The translations under genes were made by a program, and so were the position numbers. The notes under the pieces were generated by a model. The model worked only from the letters and a program-made list of their open reading frames with translations. It ran no database searches and had not been told where the DNA came from. Shown one piece after another: positions 53,601-61,316 of a stretch of DNA of 64,000 nt (position 1 is its first letter; each line of letters begins with the position of its first letter). The DNA is from Helicobacter kayseriensis (GTDB taxonomy: Bacteria > Campylobacterota > Campylobacteria > Campylobacterales > Helicobacteraceae): positions 29,071 through 93,070 of the forward strand of contig NZ_JAJTNB010000004.1 in the NCBI RefSeq assembly GCF_021300655.1. Reading direction: 5' to 3'.

Positions 53601-55568
53601 AAAGAGGGAACACAAGCCACATATCAAGCGACAGGAAATGGGAATCTCAATTTCAATACAACCCTTGTTGATACAGCAAGCAGGCTCAATGTAGAATTAA
53701 ATGGAGGGGTTTTGCAAGGAGTGATTTTGCAAGATCACTTTACAAGTGGAGAGGTCAAACTAAGAGAATCGGGTGATTTTGGAGGAAGATGGGCGGTGAC
53801 TGGAGATTCTAAAGTTGTGAAACTTGATATCCAAAATAGCGAAGATGCACTAATCAGTCAGGCTATTTTTTCTCCTGTGCTTAAGAGTCCTTTGAGCGTT
53901 GTAGATTTGACGATGAATTTTGGAGATCATGAGACGTCTTCGCGTGTGAGAAAAGAGCTTGTCAAAAAACCCGATCCTTTGGAAGATGGAACGATTCCTC
54001 CTCCCCCTGATCATCAAACTTATGTGCGAGAGTTGCATATCCAAAACCTTGTAGGAAATCACGGATTATTTAGGGTGTATGTGGATTTGGGGACAAATCT
54101 TGCAGATTATATTTTGGCTGAAAATGCAAGTGGGGAGCATGCGATTCAGGTGAGTTATCGCAGTGATACCTTTAAGATCGGAAGTCCTGATGAGCGGATT
54201 GTTTTGGCTAAAGTCAATGATGCAAATACCCAAGTAAGCTTTATAGGGACGCAAACAGAAGTGGGATTGACGCGCTATGACACGGAGATTTTGAAAGAAA
54301 ATGCACAAACTGGCACAGGATTTGAGTGGATTTTGGGGCAAACAACTCCTGCTGGGATGAGTTATAGCTCTAAAATCATCGCCTCAATTTTGCAAAGTCA
54401 ATATAGAATCTTTGCTGTTGAAACAGATAGTTTGGATCGGAGATTGGGAGGACTTGAAAATATCCAGCGAGATCAGGGTTTTTGGGTGAGATCCTTTATC
54501 GGTCAAGCAAGCAAAGATGCCAATGACTATAGCACGAGTGCGGTGGATAAGTATTATTCGATTTGGAGTGGGTTTGACTACAACGCTATAGGACTGACAG
54601 GGCATAATTTCTTGGGTGCATTTTTTAACTTCACAGGGATGAATATGGAGAGCAAAGACTATCTTGGAAATGCATCAAGCTTTGCTTTGGGGATTTATAA
54701 TGTCTTTAAGGCACATAGTGGATTTTATTTTGATCTGCTTGCAAAATATATCTATACCTCAAGCGAGTTTGCGATCTCCAACTTTGCTCTCAAACACAAT
54801 GAACCAAAATTTAAAAATCACAAGTTTTTGGCCAATCTTGAGTTGGGCTATACCTTTTATTTAGGGCAAAAAAGGAAGAGTTCTTATATCGAGCCACAAT
54901 TTCAAATCACAAGTGGATACATTCAAGGGATACAAACAGATTTTATTGATGTAAGCGGAGAGACCATCCATGCAACTCTTGGGCATAATGCACCAGCAAT
55001 GATGAGGTTGGGCGTTTTTTATGGAAAGGCTTTTGGGGAAAAAATACGCAGCAATCTTAAAGTCGGAACTTCTCTTGCATATGATGTCAATAGTGGAGGA
55101 GAATTGAATTTCAGTGATCAATCAACGACCTTTAAAACAAAGCAAAAGGGAGATTTTAGATTGATGCTCAGCGCTTATGCAGATGTGAAATTTGCCGATA
55201 ATTTTAGAATGTATAGCGCATTTGATACAAGCTTCTTTGGAAGCTATAATACGGTTTTTAATGTCAATCTTGGACTGCGTTTTGCTTTCGGAAGAAGAAA
55301 CAATATTGTATCTGAGGTGCCAATGGTTTATAATCCCTATGATCCAGCTCCTCAACCCATCGATGATAGAAGGACTGTCCCAGTGATTCGAAACTTTACA
55401 ACAAAAGATATTGATATGAATTATCAAGGAAAAAGACGCGATGTGCCTACCTATACGCGCGGGAATCTCAATGGTTCAGTCAATGGTTATGCTCCTCAAC
55501 CAATGATGAGGAAGAATTTCAGAGATCAAGCAATTGAACTCAATCAAAATAATGGAGGCAATCAATAG
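47688..55568 (+). CDS. Giant autotransporter 3 with post-barrel tail (2626 aa)
   Basis: Starts with GTG 47688 overlapping the preceding stop (GTGA). A short signal peptide (SYTTLSFVLCNLLVGA) leads to a passenger of about 2200 residues built almost wholly of short beta-helix rungs, with a CGIVAC pair near residue 70. Residues about 692-923 hold five to six copies of a 40-residue unit marked GGFxGTNSxN. A conserved pre-barrel region (LFRVYVDLGTNLADYIL, then HAIQVSY) looks like the autochaperone. Linker helix ILQSQYRIFAVETDSLDRRLGG is near 2233, the barrel ends GLRFAFG (2535), and a 91-residue tail has DDRRTVPVIRNF and RKNFRD. Probably a long surface fibre; adhesion or self-association is inferred. 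Confidence 0.9.
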   Translation: MNLRSYTTLSFVLCNLLVGADYTDWATTSFQGGDTVTINKDSQGQKVLNNSGISLTSGTLKVNVDASAISSACGIVACYNGGGPYTIGSQGSLIDFTITGNSGSSNRGGFEIRGPTVSFESNVSINTSSSNIQDAFQVADSTLTFDGDVTINAQGKRAINAGNGKVNLGQGGKKVNITGEMKFTNNSQAKIKLSSGSQIAGNINAESGANIKLEMLQGSTINGNFTGTPGRGAGTSLDLSNQGTFTGNITNEGTTKISLIQNGRIVGNVTASGTSFEASLAGSGTITGNVSSTATTNTIKLENNSMIGGKVTTGGNTNTITGLGSSKISGGVVNTQGKLSVELSNSAMIQNGITSSGTEAIISLKDSSILSGNSKLSNTTSKVSLSNSSKIQGNTTFAGTTNQLNAQEGSNMTGQIIAQSGTTTIGFGGNSFLSGGINTQGGTTTATFSENAKIQNGTSNFGANTTLIFKDHAQANNENFNITAGTTNIAFDNNAQMIGGSINTQGGKSNIAFSNDSKMQNGTISVSGGEMKLDAKDNATLQGQITQSGGTSDIDFSNQATFTGNITQSNGTSDIHFKNNSSMKGNITVTNGETQITFNDSAKIVGDVNASGRNNTVTFTPGTLLDGNLQYDSIAGAVGGGKSTISFTGSKITGHIQGYDEAEVKLSQTQVDGYFKQSSEHLKATITESLISGGFVGEGGSNNEVEMTQSKITNGVQQNTGKLDLVAKNSIITGGFIGTNSDNTIETINGSISEGVKQSSGSLKMINTNTQITGGFSGTNNSINQVTMTNGSLEGGIVQNTGKLDFLSYGTNISGGFTGTNSTNTLQVANGNFNQGDITQTQGALSGELVNVENLKNFSGTNSTNIIHLVATQIKNVTQSGGTLEFQTNSLVDGNIRGENGSDNKITVVGANVNGQITQSRGGMRLDLTNVTVSGLVKSDNAKFGLYSENTTLKQNLELIASNSEGASNALTLEGMFKQEGGTSNLSFANSTFKGLTSLKNTENANLIFTQSQIVNVEAQEGKTAINLTESKMQNFSGTFGSHSLILLKSQAQDLTQNGGRLSVGATANSVINSITGTNFSNLVLSLGNSEVKTNVSNEGNTTISMQDSKIGGDVIQTEGDMNLSAINSSIEGKYQQTRGRFNPISLTNSSIKSGMILDSVQEGTLTLNSQSSIQQGLRSTQSYLNFTLLNESFISGDGATKGITQEGGEILGTLNQKAEIRDGISLSNGATNLSLYNKSKISGGISAQNNETTILVDDSEIDGNITVNGKFLHLTAQNHSVIKSPQMQVTDADLKLIVDTNSQFIGDLTQTNHKQEVIIKQDSTFQGSITNTNTVGSITIQQATLTGNITQTGGTLGFDLSNKGIVGGNVTLNNVDATLSGSGVGNQIGGNFAQNGGNLNGSMNGLTLKGTYTQMGGISNATFTNSSFEGDTTITNAISSSLVFENSTLKNYTISGGDDNTLKLLAGTIMTGDLTLKDAAHALLKMDASTIDGNIQGSGDSVLRLDTLNSTITGNITFDTGGIKGKTDSTKIGGDILLTNTNSDVSFANESVISGNLVANNGENTIKFNHSQIKGNIQATGGKINLDLSNTSKVGGNIEFVDTTAHLTGSPENNEIMGNFTTRGTDAGSVSILTGEISSLTLHGTFDQHFGQSNILFQDHSLFEGKVTITEANSSFLKFAQNSGIQNQVKIIGGPDNTISLTQQSFIKGNIFTENKSTTSLIGENQSLIEGDLSATNATKTSISLSSSSFRGNITQTEGEFLLNASVSQITSATGENPFGITFSNVSSTINLAQNSALTSSIKADHSSLVATLTQSTINAPDAIHSAKLTDSDLSITASQSFVGLNLSQTAQPNQEKSLTLQFEAQSTFRGEMELKNIKSSLFFEESRLISNKISASGGSFDLVFDHAEHDTHREEDPEVIRSLELNSILAKIVAKNSSHAQITKGDFSKVELSVQAQSQSRLEGVDIQLKEGTQATYQATGNGNLNFNTTLVDTASRLNVELNGGVLQGVILQDHFTSGEVKLRESGDFGGRWAVTGDSKVVKLDIQNSEDALISQAIFSPVLKSPLSVVDLTMNFGDHETSSRVRKELVKKPDPLEDGTIPPPPDHQTYVRELHIQNLVGNHGLFRVYVDLGTNLADYILAENASGEHAIQVSYRSDTFKIGSPDERIVLAKVNDANTQVSFIGTQTEVGLTRYDTEILKENAQTGTGFEWILGQTTPAGMSYSSKIIASILQSQYRIFAVETDSLDRRLGGLENIQRDQGFWVRSFIGQASKDANDYSTSAVDKYYSIWSGFDYNAIGLTGHNFLGAFFNFTGMNMESKDYLGNASSFALGIYNVFKAHSGFYFDLLAKYIYTSSEFAISNFALKHNEPKFKNHKFLANLELGYTFYLGQKRKSSYIEPQFQITSGYIQGIQTDFIDVSGETIHATLGHNAPAMMRLGVFYGKAFGEKIRSNLKVGTSLAYDVNSGGELNFSDQSTTFKTKQKGDFRLMLSAYADVKFADNFRMYSAFDTSFFGSYNTVFNVNLGLRFAFGRRNNIVSEVPMVYNPYDPAPQPIDDRRTVPVIRNFTTKDIDMNYQGKRRDVPTYTRGNLNGSVNGYAPQPMMRKNFRDQAIELNQNNGGNQ
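49760..50470 (+). repeat. About 120-nt (40-residue) tandem repeats inside autotransporter 3
   Basis: Five to six consecutive units with a period close to 120 nt. Landmarks GGFVGEGGS, GGFIGTNSD, GGFSGTNNS, GGFTGTNST and NFSGTNST begin near 49768, 49889, 50008, 50130 and 50259. Each unit also carries a Q-x-x-G turn (GVQQNTGKL, GVKQSSGSL, GIVQNTGKL, DITQTQGAL). DNA copies are diverged rather than identical. Confidence 0.8.
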
Positions 55569-55573
55569 CACAA

Positions 55574-58500
55574 ATGAAAACATTCGCCCCTGCTTTTGCT
55601 CTTTCTGCTCTTTTGGTTAGCCCTCATTATGGAATCGATTGGACGATTACTGATACCCAAACAAAGAACATTACTGGTCAAACAATCAATGGCGTGCAGT
55701 TGATGAGATCAGGAAATCTGACAGTCAATAGCACAGGAAATAGCACGATCAATCAAATGCAAATGCTCTTTTTGCAAAATGGGGCTAGTGCGACCTTTAA
55801 TGTCAATGGAGGCAATCTCAATCTTGATTTGAGCATTGCAAATATGCAACGCGTTCAGCATCAAGTGACATTTGATATCAAAAATAATGCAACTCTTACT
55901 CTGACAAGTGGGACAAATGGTGCGGGAAATCGGGGGATTTTTAGTGGAATCGGGACAACATTAAATGTCAATATCGCTTCGGGTGGAAAGCTTGTGGGGA
56001 GTTTATTAAATGACACGCAGACAAATGCTACACTGCTTGGTGGCTCTACAATGCAAGGTGATATCCGACAAAGTGCAGGAACGCTAAGCGCAAGGATTGA
56101 GGGAACGCTAGAGGGGGGAGTGCAGATTGCTGATGGAGTGCGAGCCACACTTTTGGCCAATGAAAATCAAAATCCCGCCACCCAAACTGCAACAATCACG
56201 GGCAACATTACCCAAGCAGGTGGGAATCTAAGTGCAAGGATGAATGGACTCCATCTCAAAGGAGGATTTGTCCAAACAGGCGGAGAATCAAATGCAACCT
56301 TCAAAAAAGCACAATTTGATTCAAGTATCACAATCTCTAATGCAGCGACCAATATGGAGTTTAGAAACAGCACATTGCAAGCGATTTCTGTCACAGGATT
56401 TAACCTTAACACGGGGAGAAGTGATATCACTCTTTATGGTTCAACTATGGGGGAATTTACAGGAAATGATTCAAATACAACGCTCTCTTTGAATGAGAAT
56501 TCAACGATGAAGAGTGCAACTCAAAACCAAAGAGATTTGACCATTAGTGTCAACAAATCAATTGTTGATGGATCTATTGTGTCAAATTCTGCAGAGCTTA
56601 CTGCAACATTTGTAAAAAGTCAGATCAATGGAGGGGTTTCTAATACAGGTGGAATGACCACGATCAATGCCACCTCAACCAATATCGCTGAAAGCATCAC
56701 ACAAACTCGAGGAGTGATGTATTTTAAAGCTTTGGAGGAGACAAAAATAGGGGGAATGTTTAATCAATCAGGGGGGAATTTATCGCGATTTGTTTTGGAT
56801 AAGTCAAGTATCCAAAAAGGAGTATTTCTCACTGAAGTAAGGGCTGTGCCTTATGATAGAGGGGCTTTGATGAAGATTTCTGCATCAACAATCCACAACA
56901 GTATGACATTTAAAAACTTATCCAACACCCTTACAGGAGAAATCTCAAAGGGTTCTATCATCAATGGTGGATTGAAGCAGTTTAGTGATGCGACGCGAGA
57001 TGATGGAAAGGTGCAACTCACCTTTACACAATCCACTCTCAATGGAGGATTGCAAGTTCAAGATGGGAATCAACCTGTCGCAAATCGTGAGAATTTTGAG
57101 GAATATATGGGGGCATTTAATTTTCACAATGGCTCTACTCTCACAGGGGGCGTCACATCCAACAATCATTCTTTGTGGCTAGATTTCAAAAATAGCCAAT
57201 CAAGAGATGGTGATTTTACCTTTACAGGTGGGAGAGTTTGGGTTGGAGGAAGCAATAATTCAAAGATCCAAGCTGATATTGTCTCACAGGATACAACGAG
57301 CACGAATTTGATGTTTTCAAATCGTGTTTTGTTGGAGGGAAATATCACACAAACCAATGGAGAGCAACACCTCCAAGCTCTTCAGACAAGAATCACAGGG
57401 AATATCACCAACCACCAAACCCAAACTCGCTTTGATATGCGTCAAAATTCTGAATTGCTAGGAGAATATACACAGACTGGGGGAAGCTTGCATTGGTCTT
57501 TGGGAGGATCATCGATTGTCAAAAAAGACATTACACTCCATAATGTTCAGACAGTATTAGATAACGGCATTGCTCAAGATAGGATAGAAACTTTTGAGCA
57601 AAATCTCACTCAAAATGATGGAAGTCTTTCTGGAGAACTCACAGGGCTCACCCTTAAAGGGATTTTTACGCAAAATAGAGGGACTGCAAATATCACCTTT
57701 AAAAAGGCCAATTTTTCTAATCCTACAAGTATCAATCAGGCCATCAGATCTAAAGTGATCTTTGATGAAGGATCACAGCTTAAAGATTACACAATCAGCG
57801 ATAGTCCCAAAAATGCCCAAGGAGAGATTGTCAATCTTCTCAAGCTTGATCATGTCACGATTCTAACTGGAAACTTTACACTCAGTCATTCAAGCTCAAA
57901 GCTCACGGTTATCAATGATTCAAAAATCACAGGCAGTGTGATTTCAAATGATCCAGATAATGATTTGGAGCTTGATATCGGAAGTGGAGGGACGATAGGG
58001 GGGGATATTGAAATCAATGGAGGGAATGTCGGGGGTGATTTTGATGGAGGAAATATTGGGGGAGATATTAAGCTCACAGATGCCAATGCTCACTTTCATT
58101 TCAAAGATTCTTCGATTGGAGGGACGATTGCGATCACGCGTGGCAATACGGTGATGACTTTGGATCATACAAATATCGCCAAGGGCTTCACAATGACAGG
58201 AAGGGGAGATAAGACACCTAGCCTTATTTTGACGATTGAAAATGGAAGTTCTGTTACAGGAGATGTGAGATTTGATGATACAGATGTGTATCTAGGCGGA
58301 TCAGGAGAGGGCAATGTGATAGAGGGGAATCTCATCTCTACAAACACAAATCTGACCAATACTGAACCTGTTCAGATTGAAAACTTGCATCCTGGAAAAG
58401 AGCCGGTTTTCCCTCTCCCTCTTTCTGGTCTGACAATTACTAAGAATTTTGAGTTTAATGGAGGGAAGCTTGATTTGGTGATGACCAATAAATCAAGCGT

Positions 58501-61300
58501 TGGAGGAGAGACGATTTTTAAAGATTCTGAGTTTGCACATCTTTTGATGGATGAGTCTTCTACGCTTGGAAAGATTAGTATCAGCAATCTCGAAGATGTC
58601 TTGATTACTCTTGATCATCAATCTACACAACAAGCAGATGGCACGAACGGAATCACTTTGATAGATTCAAAAGCGGTGCTCAAAGCATTTAATCAATCTT
58701 CTATCGCTAGCAATATTTTAGTTGTTTCCAATCAAAACTTCCCTTCACATACAGAAATATTGCTTAATGCACAATCTTCTTTGATCGGTAATATTGTCCA
58801 AAATAGTGGTGATTTGTTTTTGGATTATCGCGATTCTTCAACTATGAGAGGAAACATCACAATCAATTCTTTGAATGCAACAATCAACCTAGATGATAAT
58901 CGCTTGCAAGGTTCAAGTTTGATTGGAGATCTTTCTTCGACAAACTCCATAGTGAAAATTGATTTGAATAATCATTCTACTATGAAATCAACGATTACCT
59001 CAATCGCTACGCCCAAAATGGAAATCACACTCAATAATCAATCCAAGTTACAAGGAAGTATCAACCATACAGGAGCCAAGAAAGAGGGTGAGAATGACCT
59101 AGAGATCAAGCTTAATAGCGGATCGATTCTTGAAAATACAGGGGCGACATTAATTGGAAATATCGATTTTGATTCGCTTAGCTCAACGATCAATTCTGAG
59201 CGTATAGATTTAGTGCATGGAAAGCTGAATATACAGCTTGATAACTCCAATGGAACGATTAAAGAGCTAGGGACTGGTGGGACCAATGCGATTAGTATCT
59301 TGACAACAAATTATTCTAATAGCTCTATTGATATGCTCACAATCAAAGACAATGCAACCCTAGCTCTTGTAGGGAGAAACAATGCTCAAATCTCAGGCCA
59401 ACTTGTGATAACAAAAAATGCTTCAGCTTCTATTGTTTCTTTGAGCAATGCTTTGATTGATTTTGATATTACCCCTCAAGATACCTCAACGCTTGATATT
59501 GCACTCAATGGAGGAAAACTCCAGGGGATCATCACTCAAGAGCAACCACTGATTGGAAAGGCAACTTTGGGGACAAATGGTGCATTTGGTGGGCGATGGA
59601 TTATGACAGGAGATTCTACGCTCAAAAGCCTTGTGATCAATAACTCATCTTCTTCGGTCATTGATGAAGCTCTAATGGCAGCAGATTCTACTCATTCTCA
59701 AATCAGTATGATTGATATGACCAAAGATAGAGATGAGGCAAGAGTGGGTAAAAGAGTGGGGAAAGATATGGTGGCTTCTGATGTAGTCCCTCAAGATGGG
59801 CAGACAAGAGCAAGGACTTTGAGGCTTTCAAGTCTCAATGGATTAAATGGTGTGTTTAGGGTTTATGTCGATATAGGAGCCAATCTAGCAGACAAAGTCA
59901 GTGCCCAAATAGCCTTAGGAAGCCATATTATTCAAGTTGTGTATAACCAAAAAACCTACACAGAGAATCTAGATGGGAAGTATATCGTCGTAGCTCATGT
60001 AGATGATCCTGAGACAACAGTGAGCTTTGCAGGAAGAGATCTTGAGATTGGGACTCAAGCCTATCAAACCGATGTGAAAAAAGTCAATGCTCAAGAGGGC
60101 AATGGGTGGGATTGGATTTTGGGGAAAACAACCAACACTGGACCATCTTATAGCACGAAAGTGATCGCTTCAATTTTGCAAAGCCAATATCGTGCTTTTT
60201 CAATCCAAACAGAGACGCTCAACCAGCGACTTGGAGAGCTTAAAGAGCTCAAAAGGATTGATGGGCTTTGGGCGAGGTATTATATGGGAATCAATGGCAC
60301 AAAAGAAACACAAACCCATATCAAAGTCGACGATTATTATTATTCAGGTTGGATTGGATATGATCAAAATTCTCTTTCTTTGAGAGGGCAAAATTTCCTT
60401 GGATTTGCATTGAGCTATGCTTTGGTCTCTCCAAATAGCAAAGACTATACAGGGGATATCCACAATGTAGGATTTAACTTCTATGATGTGTTTGTGGCGA
60501 AAAATGATTTTTATGTCGATGTGGTTGCCAAATACATTATGAGTTATGGAATGTATGAGATCAATTACTACTCTCTAGCCAAAAATTCTCCCAAATATCT
60601 CAACCATAAATTGATGGCAAGCGTAGAAATTGGGAAGAAATTCAAACTTGGGCAAAAGCGATATAACTATTTTTATTTGCAACCTGAAGCACAGGTGACT
60701 AGTGGCTATATCCACGGAAATGATTTGAGCTTTGTAGATCTCTCAGATACGACAATCCAAGCCAATCTGGGCTATTCTTTCCCTGTGATTATGCGTGCGG
60801 GATTGGTTGGTGCATATGCGATGGATTATTCTTCATTTAAGGGAGATATTAGGCTAGGGGGGTCAATTGTCTATGAGGTGAATAATGGAGGAAGTGTTCG
60901 CTTAGATGATGGAAACAATACAGTGGAATATAAATATGGTGGAGATTTTCATCTATTGCTTCAAGCAGGGGCAAACTTCATTCTCAACGAATCTTCAAGA
61001 GTCTATCTTGAAGCCTCAACAGGATTTTTGGGAGATACAAGCACGACTTATGCAGTCAATATGGGTGTGAGATTTAACTTCGGTCCCAAAAATACAAGAC
61101 GCCTCAAGGTGCCATCTTCAACACCCCCTCCCCCTCCTCCCCCTCCAGAGTATGATCCAAGAAATATCCCTGTCATTACAGACAATACAAAAAATGATAT
61201 TAGAAATAACAATGAAGTGAGGAAACCTTCTCCTTATAATAGTGATTATTTCATCAATACACGTAAGAATTTTAGGGACTCAACTAGTCTTAGCAAATAA
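55574..61300 (+). CDS. Large autotransporter 4 with post-barrel tail (1908 aa)
   Basis: Begins 5 nt after the preceding stop. Signal peptide (TFAPAFALSALLVSPHYG), a beta-helical passenger of about 1500 residues with Gly-Asn-Ile rungs, the same pre-barrel junction as autotransporter 3 (GVFRVYVDIGANLADKV, then HIIQVVY), linker helix ILQSQYRAFSIQTETLNQRLGEL (near 1533), a barrel ending MGVRFNFG (1837) and a 71-residue tail with eight prolines, RNIPVITDN and RKNFRD. A module with LTLKG...Q...G...F recurs at about residues 200-275 and 680-760 and also in autotransporter 3, pointing to duplication or exchange. The passenger has almost no cysteine. Confidence 0.9.
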   Translation: MKTFAPAFALSALLVSPHYGIDWTITDTQTKNITGQTINGVQLMRSGNLTVNSTGNSTINQMQMLFLQNGASATFNVNGGNLNLDLSIANMQRVQHQVTFDIKNNATLTLTSGTNGAGNRGIFSGIGTTLNVNIASGGKLVGSLLNDTQTNATLLGGSTMQGDIRQSAGTLSARIEGTLEGGVQIADGVRATLLANENQNPATQTATITGNITQAGGNLSARMNGLHLKGGFVQTGGESNATFKKAQFDSSITISNAATNMEFRNSTLQAISVTGFNLNTGRSDITLYGSTMGEFTGNDSNTTLSLNENSTMKSATQNQRDLTISVNKSIVDGSIVSNSAELTATFVKSQINGGVSNTGGMTTINATSTNIAESITQTRGVMYFKALEETKIGGMFNQSGGNLSRFVLDKSSIQKGVFLTEVRAVPYDRGALMKISASTIHNSMTFKNLSNTLTGEISKGSIINGGLKQFSDATRDDGKVQLTFTQSTLNGGLQVQDGNQPVANRENFEEYMGAFNFHNGSTLTGGVTSNNHSLWLDFKNSQSRDGDFTFTGGRVWVGGSNNSKIQADIVSQDTTSTNLMFSNRVLLEGNITQTNGEQHLQALQTRITGNITNHQTQTRFDMRQNSELLGEYTQTGGSLHWSLGGSSIVKKDITLHNVQTVLDNGIAQDRIETFEQNLTQNDGSLSGELTGLTLKGIFTQNRGTANITFKKANFSNPTSINQAIRSKVIFDEGSQLKDYTISDSPKNAQGEIVNLLKLDHVTILTGNFTLSHSSSKLTVINDSKITGSVISNDPDNDLELDIGSGGTIGGDIEINGGNVGGDFDGGNIGGDIKLTDANAHFHFKDSSIGGTIAITRGNTVMTLDHTNIAKGFTMTGRGDKTPSLILTIENGSSVTGDVRFDDTDVYLGGSGEGNVIEGNLISTNTNLTNTEPVQIENLHPGKEPVFPLPLSGLTITKNFEFNGGKLDLVMTNKSSVGGETIFKDSEFAHLLMDESSTLGKISISNLEDVLITLDHQSTQQADGTNGITLIDSKAVLKAFNQSSIASNILVVSNQNFPSHTEILLNAQSSLIGNIVQNSGDLFLDYRDSSTMRGNITINSLNATINLDDNRLQGSSLIGDLSSTNSIVKIDLNNHSTMKSTITSIATPKMEITLNNQSKLQGSINHTGAKKEGENDLEIKLNSGSILENTGATLIGNIDFDSLSSTINSERIDLVHGKLNIQLDNSNGTIKELGTGGTNAISILTTNYSNSSIDMLTIKDNATLALVGRNNAQISGQLVITKNASASIVSLSNALIDFDITPQDTSTLDIALNGGKLQGIITQEQPLIGKATLGTNGAFGGRWIMTGDSTLKSLVINNSSSSVIDEALMAADSTHSQISMIDMTKDRDEARVGKRVGKDMVASDVVPQDGQTRARTLRLSSLNGLNGVFRVYVDIGANLADKVSAQIALGSHIIQVVYNQKTYTENLDGKYIVVAHVDDPETTVSFAGRDLEIGTQAYQTDVKKVNAQEGNGWDWILGKTTNTGPSYSTKVIASILQSQYRAFSIQTETLNQRLGELKELKRIDGLWARYYMGINGTKETQTHIKVDDYYYSGWIGYDQNSLSLRGQNFLGFALSYALVSPNSKDYTGDIHNVGFNFYDVFVAKNDFYVDVVAKYIMSYGMYEINYYSLAKNSPKYLNHKLMASVEIGKKFKLGQKRYNYFYLQPEAQVTSGYIHGNDLSFVDLSDTTIQANLGYSFPVIMRAGLVGAYAMDYSSFKGDIRLGGSIVYEVNNGGSVRLDDGNNTVEYKYGGDFHLLLQAGANFILNESSRVYLEASTGFLGDTSTTYAVNMGVRFNFGPKNTRRLKVPSSTPPPPPPPPEYDPRNIPVITDNTKNDIRNNNEVRKPSPYNSDYFINTRKNFRDSTSLSK

Positions 61301-61316
61301 ATTTAAAGGGTTTTTT

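Noticed and set aside
47688..61300. CRISPR-like or prophage tail-fibre origin of the repeats
   Set aside because: Repeats are in-frame, diverged coding rungs without spacers, and the genes carry signal peptides and autotransporter barrels with no phage genes nearby.
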